Origin: Escallonia rubra
Lineage: Eukaryota; Streptophyta; Magnoliopsida; Escalloniales; Escalloniaceae
Assembly: GCA_033065855.1 (NCBI GenBank)
Contig: JAVXUO010002000.1
Coordinates: forward strand, 62,001-126,000
Reading direction: 5' to 3'
Length of the DNA: 64,000 bases
Each line of letters begins with the position of its first letter. Position 1 is the first letter of the stretch. Positions 26,056-38,100 of the stretch are shown here, one piece after another. The notes beneath the pieces were generated by a model that saw only the letters and a program-made list of their open reading frames with translations, did no database searches and was not told the DNA's origin. The position numbers and the translations under genes were made by a program.

Positions 26056-26739
26056 TTGTTATCAATGTGTATATAATAACAACATGAAAAGTTTTATCAT
26101 CTCGTAGTTAACGAAATGTTTGTCACCACTTTATTGGTGACAGTATGTGAACAATCAATAAGAACGTTATCTTTTCCACTTTAATTCACGTTTCCTTGTG
26201 GGTAAATATCTCAATAATCAAGTACATCAATAAAAGCGACTGAATTTTTCCTTTCAACATGCTTAGACATGTTATGAAAAGACCTTACACAAGATGAAAA
26301 GAAAATTTGGCAGGAATTCGTCAAATCCGTTAACAACTAAGACACACAAATAGCAATTTAAACTCTCAAGGGTGGGTGAAGTTGCAAAGGTTCTTGAGAA
26401 ATAATCTTAAGGTCTCGAGTTCAAAACCCCAAATTGTCGGGTCATATAAACTGCAATTTTGATAAAAAAAAAATTTAAAAAAAAGCTCGATTTATTCTAT
26501 GCTCTTATTATTAGTACAACGAGATGCCATGCACACATAATGCGTGTGCGATTATGTCATTGCAAATTATGGGTAATGTATTTTAAGATAATCTGCTTAA
26601 TTACTCACTGTCGCTTACAAATGCAATTGAGTGATTGTAATTTGAATTTTCTTCGGATTTGAGAGAGAAGGAGAAATGTAGAAGAAAATGTAGAATAGAA
26701 AATGGATAGTTACCTCCAGAGAGTGATGTTTGTAACTAA
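26056..26739. other. CRK-upstream-like DNA and possible SINE
   Basis: The part to about 26330 resembles the CRK upstream repeat at 19790-19940. At 26366-26470, GGTGGGTGAAGTTGC and, about 50 bp later, GGTCTCGAGTTCAAAACCCC resemble pol III A and B boxes, followed by an A/T-rich tail. It may be a SINE, but no target duplication was confirmed. No gene is seen. Confidence 0.3.
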
Positions 26740-28187
26740 GAGTGTGTTTGGAACCATGGAATTGATGGGATTTCATTTCAAATTCTTAAATTTTGTTGTT
26801 TGGAACATTAAAAAAAGGAATTGGAATTGGATTTCATGGGATTTGACTGGATTTGTTTCTATAGTGTGAAATCCGATGAAAAATGGTCGGATTTCATGGG
26901 ATTTCGATTTACTTGAATTAAAATTAATTATTTACCTATCTTACCCTTTTTTTCTAGATCTCTCCAACAATGAACCCACCACCACCATCTTCATTGCCGC
27001 TACCGCAACACCACTTTTACTACCACCACCAGCACCACTACTGCCACCGCCACCACTACTGTCGCCACCACCACCGTCGTCGCCGCCACTACTACCACCA
27101 CTGCCACCACCACCACTACCACCACCACTATCACCGCCGTCATCACTACCACTGTCGTTGCCGCCACAACCAATGCGAACACTACCACCACCACCACCAC
27201 TACAACCACCATCGCCACTGCATCCCTCACCTCTACCCCACCGCCATCGCCACCGCCACCGCCACCATCAGTACTGCCACTACTGCCACCACCACCCCTA
27301 CTGCCACCGCTACTACCACCACCGCTGCCACTGGATCCCCCACCACTACCGCCACCGCCACCACCGCCAGTACTACCACAACTACCACCGTCGCCACCAC
27401 TACCACCGCCACCACTACCACCACAACCACTATCGCCGCCACTGCCACCAATAATGCCACTACCACCACCGTCACCAACACCACCACCACCACTATTGCC
27501 ACCACCGCCACTACTGCCACCACCGCTGCCGCCACTACTGCCTTCACCCCCACCACCATCACTACTACCGCCACCACCACCATCACCGCAGCAACCACTA
27601 CTGCCACCACCACCACCACTATTGCCACCACCATTACTGCCACCATTGATGCCGCCATTACTGCCTTCACCCCCACCACCATCACTACTGCCGCCACCAC
27701 CACCATCACCGTCGCCATCACTACTACTGCCACCACAACCGTCGCCATCACTACTGTCGCCTCCGCCGCCACCACTACTGCCACCACCGCCGCCACTACT
27801 GCCATCGGCATCACTATTGGCGTCAGTTGATGACCTCTAGTTACACTTTGTTACACCTCAATACCACGACTACCATCATTACCATCACTTGACCACCCAA
27901 CCACCGTCGATGTTGCTACACCGTGCAGTGCCGCCGCTGCCGCCACCACCATGTGCTGGCACTAGCACACTTGAAACCATTTACCGTAATTTGTTTTTCA
28001 TCGTAAATCAAGGATATAATTGTCTAAAAAAATATTACATTTCCATTTCCTCTGTTCTCCAAACACAAAATTGAAATTTTGTTATTTGAATTCCCTTTCG
28101 TTCCAAACAAAAAGAAGTGAATTGAATTCCAAATCCAATTCCAAATCTGAAATCCAAATTCCAAAAGAATTGGTTCCAAACGGACCC
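26740..28187. mobile_element. PIF/Harbinger-like non-autonomous element, 1448 bp
   Basis: The 16-bp termini GAGTGTGTTTGGAACC and (reverse complement of the 3' end) GGGTCCGTTTGGAACC are inverted repeats with two mismatches, flanked by TAA at 26737-26739 and 28188-28190. Three-base TAA duplications fit PIF/Harbinger and Tourist-like elements. The subterminal parts are rich in GGATTTCA and AATTCCAAAT. There is no transposase; most of the interior is a triplet array. Confidence 0.7.
26966..27835. repeat. Imperfect CAC/CCA/CCG triplet array, about 870 bp
   Basis: The run consists almost entirely of ACC, GCC, ACT and TCA triplets on the plus strand. It opens ORFs in several frames (poly Pro/Leu, His/Arg, Thr/Ala on plus; poly Val/Ala on minus), which is a compositional effect. 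The triplet phase is well kept for nearly the whole length. Its position inside a TIR-bounded element argues against a gene. Confidence 0.85.
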
Positions 28188-28190
28188 TAA

Positions 28191-29218
28191 TGGTTTTATA
28201 GAGAGTGGGTAGTTATATTTTACAATTTTGTCCTCATAATGAACATTTGTCGGCACCAAAATGAATTTCAGTGTAACACCAAAAAAGGTCTTCTCATTAT
28301 ATATAGTATAGATATAGATATAGATATAGATAAAGAAGCCTTCAATGGAGTTAGAAAACGTAAACTGAAAATCTTTCCTACATAGTTCTTCCTCCTGAGT
28401 CAAACTTGCACTTACTGTTTAAAAAGCTTATGCTGCTAGCTTATAATTCTGTCGTCAGGGATAATAGTTCTCGTATTTTATTCGTTGCCTAAGAAATGGA
28501 AAAAAAAGCTCAAATAAGCAACAAATTAAATTAGTAATTTCACGGTATGGGATGAAAGGTTAATTCTAAGTCACCAAGTAAGTGTATGGACGTTTGAATG
28601 TCAAAATTAGCACTATTTTGTCACTCTTATATGCGTAAGAAGGCTCAATTCTCTTGAATTCAGGGATCCCAAAGTCGTGATTTATTGATTTTTTTTTAAC
28701 TTGTGTTCTTCGGTAGAGGTTAGTAACTGGCATGGTTCTCATTTTGGAACTAATTGTTTGATTCTATTTGGAGGATTGAGTGCAAGCGGGGTGTTCTTTC
28801 ACTAGGGTCTCTCTCTGTCATGTGTTTGTTCCATTGATCTTCATGTTCATAACGTTATCCTCGTGTTTGGGATTGATATGGGGATGGTCAAACCTGATTT
28901 AATCTATATTACATCAAATATGTGGGCGTTTGACAAAAAAGATTAAGAGATTTGATCTGGCTCAAAAAGCTAAATACGAACTAAATCTATAATTCTGGAA
29001 AGTGAGGATTATGAAAATAATCATATTTATCATAATTAAGTTTGACCTTCTAATTTACCATACTATCCTCATATTTATCACAAAAGCACATCTCAACCCT
29101 TTTACTAATTTGTGAAATTTATTGTACTAGAACACTAATGTGAGATCGTGAGTGTTTTCATTTTAAGATAAGAAATAAACAACATTTATATAATAGTTTT
29201 TTCGATAATCTATTTGTA
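28191..29218. other. Intergenic DNA with a MITE-like remnant
   Basis: A (TATAGA)n microsatellite lies at about 28307-28332. The stretch 28880-29052 (GGTCAAACCTGATTTAATCT...AATTAAGTTTGACC) is the inverted-orientation relative of 38480-38675 in the CRK3 intron, so it belongs to a small AT-rich MITE-like family. The rest shows no gene. Confidence 0.45.
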
Positions 29219-29980
29219 TTGCTATCCTCTAGCCTAGCAAAGAAAGATTGACCTCTGTGGAAATGATGATTCATTCGGATCGACCTCCATTGCATTGCCA
29301 GAATCCATGTCGTATATTTGAAACAGGTTGACCTCCTTGCTTCTCTCACGCTACAATCCTCTTCCTGCCTAGCCTTCTTTCTCCTCGGTCCACAGAGACA
29401 AAATGTGGGACTGGCGCCAATAGTTTATCACGTAAGAAAGGACTAACTAAGCCCAAATTACTATTTAATACTAATAGGATATAATAGACAAAATTGCAAG
29501 GTACGAACACAACTTCACATACATGAAAACACAAACCCACTACTTGACGTGGAAGCCGGTGGTGGTTGTGGTGGTGGCGATGCAACAGTGAAGGAGTGAT
29601 GGAGAGAAAGATGTGTTCACAGCTGAGGATAGATAGAGTATAAAAAGGAGAGGTCTTGCCCTTACTTTAATTTTGATGTGTTTTGTATTGAATTTTTTAC
29701 ATTCCTAGAGGAACTTGATCCGTCACTAATAAATTCACCCATTTCAAATGTGCACTCAAATGTTTCGGTCTCCTAGCCCAATTTTTTTGGTGAAATTTTT
29801 GACAAATCATGATATTCGTAAACAAAAGCGTGAATTTCTTGGTGAAGAAACGCACTCATCAAGAAAGCGTAGACTAATGTTGACGAACATGAGATTCGTC
29901 AACATTCTTCTACCTCTATTGACGAACTTAATTAGCTCCGTCGTGAAAGAATTTTCGTTAAATTTTAGATTTCTATAGTG

Positions 29981-32900
29981 TAAGGCTAGGGCCTTTCAAT
30001 TGCAGTGTTACAGGCATAAAGTTTTATGGTAATAATTTTTGCCAGTTCAAACTCAGGTCAATCTTCTATACCAGAAACCCTAGCGTTGGGTTCCTAAGAG
30101 TAGGTTCCCTTTGAGAGTTCATCCTATCTCTCTTACTCTCCCGTGTTTTCTTATATCTTAAGGCCCTCTCGTTTAGCTCGAACTTGTTTTGAAATTCCAA
30201 GCTCATGAATTTAATTCTTTATTTAAAATGTAGGTCATTTAAGGCTAATTTCATAAGCTCAAATTTAGGTAGGTAGAATTTGACTCCAAGCTTGACTTGC
30301 TTGAATCGTTCTATGAAGTTATTGACAGGTTCTCCGGCCATTCGGTGCAGTTTTGGCCGGATCAGTGATAAAAACCACTAAGGATGTTTAGTAGAACTTA
30401 GCATTGAAAATATCAGTGATAAAGATTGGGTGGTAGGCCGTATACCAAGAAAAAGCTGTACTAGAAAAGGAGTTGAAAAATCAACTCCACCCAACTCTCA
30501 ATATTGGACTGACTGGTCTCAGCCTTGAAGGTGGCAAAGTTAGGGTATTGTTTGGAATAACAAGGTGGGCCAACCAGTCGAGGCCTCTGCCTACCTGCTC
30601 TCTCATGAAATCGATCAGTTAGTGTATTAAGTGATAGTTTTTGCCTTGGGCCTCCAATCTTGGTAATTTCCTTGCATGGTCTAGTCAGTTTATGGGTTGT
30701 CATGAGCTTGATAGTCAACATCATTCTGGCTTGCTCCCCATGGTCCATTTGCTCCTGGATTCAGCCTGGGTCCTTCCATTATGTGGTAATCGACCTACTG
30801 TCAGCGTTTTGCGTCTCAGAGTTCCAAGCCTATTAAGAAAGTATCTAAACATGACTATGCTTTAAGACCCACTCCCTTTGGACATTCTTGAACACCCTTA
30901 TCTTACTTAAGACATGTCCATAGCTTATAACCTCTTTCCCAACGAGATTCTCCTTTTGATCTCTAAATGAGTTCAAATGATCTTCCCACTTCTTCATCCT
31001 CGTAGAGCCTTCTGAGTTGAAGGTGCTGGCAATGTTTTGGGGATGTTACAGAATTTTATGTATGATTAACAACCATTTTTGCAGAAAATAGCATGTATGT
31101 CCCATCGGGTGTGCTGAAAAGTGTTTGCCTTCGTAACGCTCAGGCGTGTGGATAGGGTGAGTGTGTAAGAGTTTGTGAGATGCACGGAATTCCACGGCCT
31201 AACGTGACCACGTGTGAAACAATATTTCCAATGGTTTAAACGGTCTGGCATTCAGAGAGAGTGGGCCTAACTTGACTTACCTCAAACAAACTATGAGGGC
31301 TTGGAAATACTCTTAAAATTATTTTGGCCTTCTGATTTAAGAATTTTGAGTATTATTTAAGTTACCACTACTCCTGCCTAATCTACTCCGACTCCGAATC
31401 AAACAAGCATAAATAATAAATGAACAAATGTAGTTTACATTCACGGTGTTTGCATATGAGCGGCTTAGTAGAATGATGAATGTACAAAGCCAACAATTCA
31501 AAGATTGGTACACTTTGGGAACTATTTGGATGAGACAAACAGTTGGTCTTATGTTCTACCCAAACTTTTACTTAAGGTAAACAATGGAGTGATAACATAA
31601 ATTATGAGATAATTTATGTTTGGTGTTGAAGAGGATTAATGGAAACAACATTTATGACATATAAAGTTGAGTTGTATTGATTTGGCCTCTGCTTAATCCA
31701 ATCTAGAGCAACCACGTGCTTGTTTTACACCAAGCTTCAAATGTTTATACACCAAGCTTCAAGATGATCCAATCTAGAGCCACCATGTCTCCAAGCATGC
31801 CTATTTTACCATTTCTTTCACACTAAGCTCTCTAGAGTGATCTGACCTTGGAATTAACAGGACCTTGTTTTTCCCTCTTAACAAATTTTTTCATCCAACC
31901 CTTGACACGTTTTTTATATATAATTCCTCTCTTGATTACACATACCGTATTAAAAAAATTATGCCTTATGTGGAGGGGTCAGGTGTCTTGCCCATCCGTA
32001 GAACTTGCCATGCATCGATTAATTATTGATGTCCATCGATGCAATAATGTGGTTTGACAGACACCAACTTGTCCACATGAAGACACATCAGCCTCAAGTG
32101 GGGACTTGTACGTAGGCCGATTTCTCACCAATTGATGACATTGCGTGCATGACACCTTTAGATGTATTAGTCTCGCTTAGGCCGATACCTTGCAATTTTT
32201 CTTTGTACTCAGGCCCTGTGAAGCTCCTATATAAACCCAATATGTGTTGGAGTGCAAATCCATCTTTACCATGAGTTAAAGAGCTGCTAATAAGTATGCA
32301 AATAGGACGTACCAAAAAGATGGTGTACGACCGTATCAAAGAGTTCATCATCTCGTGGTTCGGTGGGCGTCAGTTCTTGAAAATATTTGTGAATGAGTTT
32401 TGTATCGAAGGCAGTGACACTAGAGATGGTTGTTTCTGATAAATCACCACCCTAAGTGACAAAGCGTCAAGAAAAGCATTACACGACCTCATAGAAAAAT
32501 GAACGCACAATTTATATAGTTCTGTATCCACAGAGCTCTGCCTGAGATAGAATATTAAAGGCACATTTTAATGCACTGCTGGTAATTATTTATTTTGTGT
32601 CATTTATTAATAATGAGAGTATATTCTGCTTTAAATATGAAGATTAACGTGAGATTTAGTCCCCATGAAGCTGCTATATGAGACCAATTTGTGGTGGTGT
32701 GCTAACCCATCTTTTGTACCTTGAGTGGAATAGCCGCCAAGTAAGGAACGATGATATACTGGAGAGATGGTGTACTATTGCTCCAAGGAGTTCATCATCT
32801 TGCTGGTCGGTGGGCTTCTATTCCTGCAAATATTCGTCGAAGTGTTTTGCATCAAAGGCTTAGATGGTTGTTCCTCCCCTATGGGTGGTAACTAAACTTG

Positions 32901-33164
32901 CATCATCTACTGTATTTTCTCTCTCTCTCTTCTTTTCCTTTTAGGGCAGTACTATGTTTAGATTGTTCTTCCACACTATGTGACTAGGAGTAAGGCCTTG
33001 ATGTCCCCCCAAGTGTACATTGTTTTCAATAAGAAATTGGGCTAAGTCTATTGCCCAAAAACAAAACTACAGCTAGGAGGGTAAAAAGATCGGAATGTGC
33101 AGCTAGCACCAAGGCTACTAGTCTGCTACTGGGTACTCGAAAGCGTCTTTCTTAAACTTTGGTT
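29981..33164. other. Duplicated intergenic DNA, no recognised gene
   Basis: Counterpart of 7308-9159 and 12059-13365. It spans the empty site for the LINE (about 31680-31710). Minus-strand ORFs at 32094-32351 and 32370-32564 match those of copy 1, but no domain is recognised. Confidence 0.4.
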
Positions 33165-34641
33165 CATAGTGTTCACAACCTATTCTGGACCGCACCCCGG
33201 GGCCCGCTAAGAGATCCCAGTGGCGCGACACGTCACCCATTTGGCGGTCAACATCGCTCAACATCATTGCTCGGTCAAAGTGCTCCGCACCTCGAGCATC
33301 CGGATGGCGATCAAAAGTGTGCTCCCCCCAATAGGGTCGGCCACCCCAAGGGGGTCGGCCTCCATTCCCCTGCGAAGGGGGGAACTTGCCGAGCGGCACT
33401 GACTTCTCGCTCCAACAACACTCACACGCTATCTTCAGTAGCGCGACGCTCTGTCGCAGGCTCAATCAAACTGACGGGGCTCCGGCCCTCGCGGCGGGAC
33501 GGGCTCGCAACCATGAAGCCCTCGCCGGCTCAATCAAACTGACGGGGCTCTGGCCCTCGCGGCGGGACGGGCTCGCAACCATGAAGCCCTCGCCGGCTCA
33601 ATCAAACTGACGGAGCTCTGGCCCTCGCGGCGGGACGGGCTTGCAACCATGAAGCCCTCGCCGGCACAATCAACCGGGGGCTCCAGCCCTCGCCAGCACA
33701 ATCAACCGACGAGCTCCGGCCCTCGCGAGCACAATCAACCGGAGGCTCCGGCCTTCGCAACAAGGATGGGCTTACAACCCTAAGGCCATCGCCGGCACAA
33801 TCACCCGACGGACTCACGGGGGGCTCCGCTCGTAGTGCTCCGGCACGAGGACCCCTCGCCACGGACTCTGAGTATCAAGCTGTGAGCATGTGCGCTCATG
33901 TTATCATTGATCATCGACACCGCCAGGGCAATGACCCCCGGGTCACTCCGGGACGGGAGCAGGTCCTCGGAGGGCATCGCGCCTAGTCCGCCTGGCAGTT
34001 GGCTACAGGGGTAACCCTCGTCGCTGTCAGGATCTCCGCGCGTCTCTTGACGCATCTCGTGGGATTCAGTAAGGGCTTGGACTGGAGGCTGGGGCAACGG
34101 GCTACTCTGACCATGCTATCGCGGTGTGGTCAGTCTCCTCAGACAGGCAGAGGGACGCTGCAAGGGCAGGGCGGCACGAACTCGGGGACCGGAAATTCAA
34201 CGGACAATCAGTACTATGAAACCCCCTACGGCGACGTGTCACTCCCAGATGACGACACGTGTCGACCGATGACACGCGCGCATTTGTGCCTATATATAGT
34301 GGATTTTGGAACTTATTCAACGGCTCCCTCATTTCCACATTTCACTTTCTCTCTCTAAAACCCATTCTCTCTGGAGTTCTAGTGAGAGAAACACATTTGG
34401 ACCCCTGACATTGGACTCTTGACGCTGTACCCCCGCTACGGACTGTCGACCGCTGGCCCTGTTCGTCGTCACCCTGCCTGCGCGGCGCTGCCAGCCCTCG
34501 CGATCTGTCTGGGGAGCCTTGCTCTCAGCCCTTACTCCATCCTTGTTGTCTCCCACTTTGTCTACTTGGAAGCCAACGCAGACTGCATCCTTTGTGGCAC
34601 CTCACGTGGCATGCGAACCATCTTTCATCGGCAACACATAG
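33165..34641 (+). mobile_element. Solo LTR, 1467 bp, with 5-bp target duplication
   Basis: The LTR 33170-34636 starts TGTTCACAACC and ends GGCAACA. It is flanked by the direct repeat CATAG at 33165-33169 and 34637-34641. Copy 1 of the block reads straight through at 13361-13370 with one CATAG, confirming a clean insertion. A TATA box (CCTATATATAG) lies near 34291, followed by a CT-rich leader. There is no internal domain or second LTR, so recombination between two LTRs is inferred. It is GC-rich, unlike its surroundings. Confidence 0.92.
33459..33730 (+). repeat. 68-bp tandem repeat inside the solo LTR
   Basis: Units starting GGCTCAATCAAACTGACGG occur at 33459, 33527 and 33595 with a 68-bp period and very few differences. 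A shortened, diverged unit (GGCACAATCAACCG) begins at 33663, with more partial units after it. The near identity of three units suggests recent expansion. Confidence 0.88.
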
Positions 34642-35197
34642 TAAAGACACGGCGTAGTTTGAGGTAGTAGGGGCCCATGTCATATCACATGTGCAGCTGA
34701 TTGATCTTTAACAAGTGCGATCGGTGTTCGCCTTATGATTTTAGGAACAACATCTGTTTTCCAAGCACTGGTCTTATAAAAGTGCTCCTACAACCATGCA
34801 AAAAGGGCAGCTAAACACTGACGAAATTTTGGCCAGGACATGGAAAGGGCTACTTTTTGTGTCTATCTGCAAATGCAAGGTTATATTGTTCAATTTTGGA
34901 ATCCCAAAAGTGTCGCACGCCATTTTTTATGCATTGATTTTATGCGTCATCATCACTAAAATTCTATAACGTCATTGTCTTCTTAAAGGATATAATCGAT
35001 TTAATATGATGCTCGCAAAACATAATAAGGACCATTTAGCTATCCTTTATCAGCACAACAAAATAAAGAATGCGTTGCAGTTCAAAAATATGAAGTTTAG
35101 CTTTAAAATATTTATGAAAATATCAGTAGTGCTACATTATTGGCTGATCTATCCTTGATAGTAATCCAATGAAGTAGGGGACATGCATCCTTAATCA

Positions 35198-38100
35198 CTA
35201 CAGGGGAGATAACTCAGAAATTGAAGCCTCATTCTTCGAGAAATGAGCAGATCTACTTGTTGATTTACTGGAGTCTCTAGCCCGCGGTGCAAATGTTGGG
35301 TCGGCGCTTCTGTGCATAAAAAATGCAGGCTCTGACGGCAACGGGAGGGTCATTGAGAAGCTATTGAGCATGAGAACAACTGAAGCCATAGTCGGTCTGG
35401 AAGCTACATTTTCTTGAACGCATAACAGCCCAATATGGACGCATCGTATGATATCGCGTATTGAACCTGATTCGGCCCTCAATGCAGGATCGATTATATT
35501 TGAACCCGTTCCTTCGCGCCAATTTTTCCATGCCTAAAAGCACCCAACATATGAAACCAAAATGGTAAGTATACTCTATGTTAGATCTATTGTGGCTAGC
35601 AATGCATCTTGTGGAATCGTACTTACATAGCTTAGAAGGTCCTCTTCATTCTCTCCATTACCAAAACAATTGTTCTTCTGACCACTTACAATTTCAAGGA
35701 CTAACACGCCAAAGCTAAAGACATCTGACTTCACTGAGAACTGCCCATGCATTGCATATTCCGGTGCCATATATCCACTGCCGCAGTTAAATGCTCGTTT
35801 TACTTCACAGTTTCAAGATTACATCTCAAAAATTCCGCTTAAGACTATAAGTTAAGTTTACTGGACTATTTGTGTTGCTTTACTGATGGAGAACGCAAAC
35901 ATGCTTCAAGGTAATATCACGTTAGCATAAATATATACTTACTAGGTTCCAACGATTTTGCTTGTGTCGCCCTGGGTCTCATCTAACTCGAAAATTCTCG
36001 CCATACCAAAATCAGAAATTTTAGGGCTCATCTCTTCATCTAACAAAACATTGCTAGCTTTGAGATCGCGATGAATGATTCGAAGTCGAGAATCTTCATG
36101 AAGGTATAGAAGTCCCCGGCCTACACCTTCTATAATTTTGTAGCGTATTTGCCAGTCCAGACATCCCCATTTTGCCTTATCTACAAGTATGACAAGACAT
36201 AAGCTTTGTCAAGTCTCCATGAAATAGCTAACTACGAAGTCTCATTATGTAGTGCAAACTTTCATTTTACGCTATACGATTGCATAACCAACTAAAAATT
36301 GTGTAGGTCTAGTTTTTCTATTTCTATTTTTTGCTTTGTCTCATGAACAGCTTAAGGCATCTCCTCAGACATCTTAGTCATGCCTCGTGCACGTGCTAGC
36401 CAGCCAGTTAAATTATCTAAGAGCACTATAATTCATAGAATAGAAGCAAGAGATCTTTTTTCTTACCAAATAGGAATTTGTCAAGGCTTGAATTAGGCAC
36501 AAATTCATAGATAAGAAGTCGTTCCGTCTTTTCCAGACAAAAACCAAGGAACCTAACCAAATTTCTATGTTGAAGCTTTGCGACTAACAACACCTCATTT
36601 TTGAATTCCAATTCACCTTGTCCTGAATCCTTTGACAACCTCTTTATTGCTATCTCTCGTCCATTTTGAAGCCGACCCTGAAGATGAAGAAGAACCGACG
36701 TATAGTTAAGACATGAAGTTTAAACTACCTTGTCGACACGCATGTGGTTCCCACCAACTTATACTACAAAATCTGAAACAAATAAAAAGTTGCCGATACG
36801 CATTTAGGGTGCTACTTGTTACCTTGTAAACAACACCAAATCCACCCTGCCCAAGCTTATTTGCATCTGAAAAGTTATCGGTCGCAACTTTTATCGTGTC
36901 AAAGTCAAACAACAAGGACTCTATGCTGCTAATTTCATCAACACCTTCACCCAGAAAAAAAAAAATTAACACGATCAACGGTTAGCCATTTCAAAGTTTT
37001 GTTTTTTTTAATCGTAAGTGGTTATAATTCCTACATCTCGAGGAACGGGAAAAGATACAACTAAGAAGCTTTATACGTCACAAGGGAAAAAATAAAACCG
37101 AGAGTAAATGCTTGGGTCAATTACTTACGAACGAGTTTCTTGACATTGTTGTACGCGTGTAATTACATCGAGCTCTCTAGCAAAAATTAGGGATCCGTTT
37201 TGCAAACCATAATATTCACGTGCACGACAATGTGGGCTCCAAAATGAGGTTCGTCCGGTGGAGCCCATGTGTATGAATATGGGTCCCAGAGGGGGGTCTA
37301 GTGAAGTTTCTGAGGTCAAACGCGACCATATCATGGTCCTTTAATCTTATAGTTAAATGCTCCACTTATATGGAAATACTGTTTATAATGGTGCACCGTA
37401 TCATGCAAGAAAGGAAAATTTGCTTCTGAAAGGTGAGATAAGTATGCATGCAGGCACTAGAAAGAGGCAACCTCGGGAGTAATCTTAGTATCAGACTTAC
37501 TTTCAACGTTCTTTTTGTGCTTCCTCAAACTTAGAAAGAGGCAAATGAGGATCACTATCAACAACGTACAAACTGTAGGAACGGCAATAATGATAATTGT
37601 TTTTGATTTATTGCTGCCACCTCCTGCAATGACCAGATAAATTTTGAACTAATTGCCAAATTATAAATTAACTTCTCAAACACCCGTACCTTATTGAAAA
37701 GATAATAAGTTACCGCAACTACTCATTATTCCATCTGAAGTGTAAACATGAAGGTAAACTAGCACCTACGTACCAGGGGTATCGCTTAGTAGGGGAGGAG
37801 AAGGAGACTGCGTGGCACCCCCTGCATAACCAGATGAAATTCGAATGAAATGCCAAATTTGCTCAACTAAATACATGTACCTCATTGGAGAGATAAAAGG
37901 TGACAGCGACTACTTTCACATTATTACAACTGATGTCCACATGGACTAGGATGTCACCTCTACTGTGATTGAAAATATCGCTAATTACAAAAATCTCAAA
38001 GACAACAACATTTTTAGTATGAATTGTTTATTACTGAGAACCCGTTTGGAATTAATTACAAAAATTAAATTTTAGCTTAAATCTTAATCAATTTTCAGAA

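Noticed and set aside
26970..27840. Long overlapping ORFs rich in Pro, His, Thr or Val (up to 286 aa)
   Set aside because: They come from a triplet array that opens several frames on both strands, inside a TIR-bounded element.
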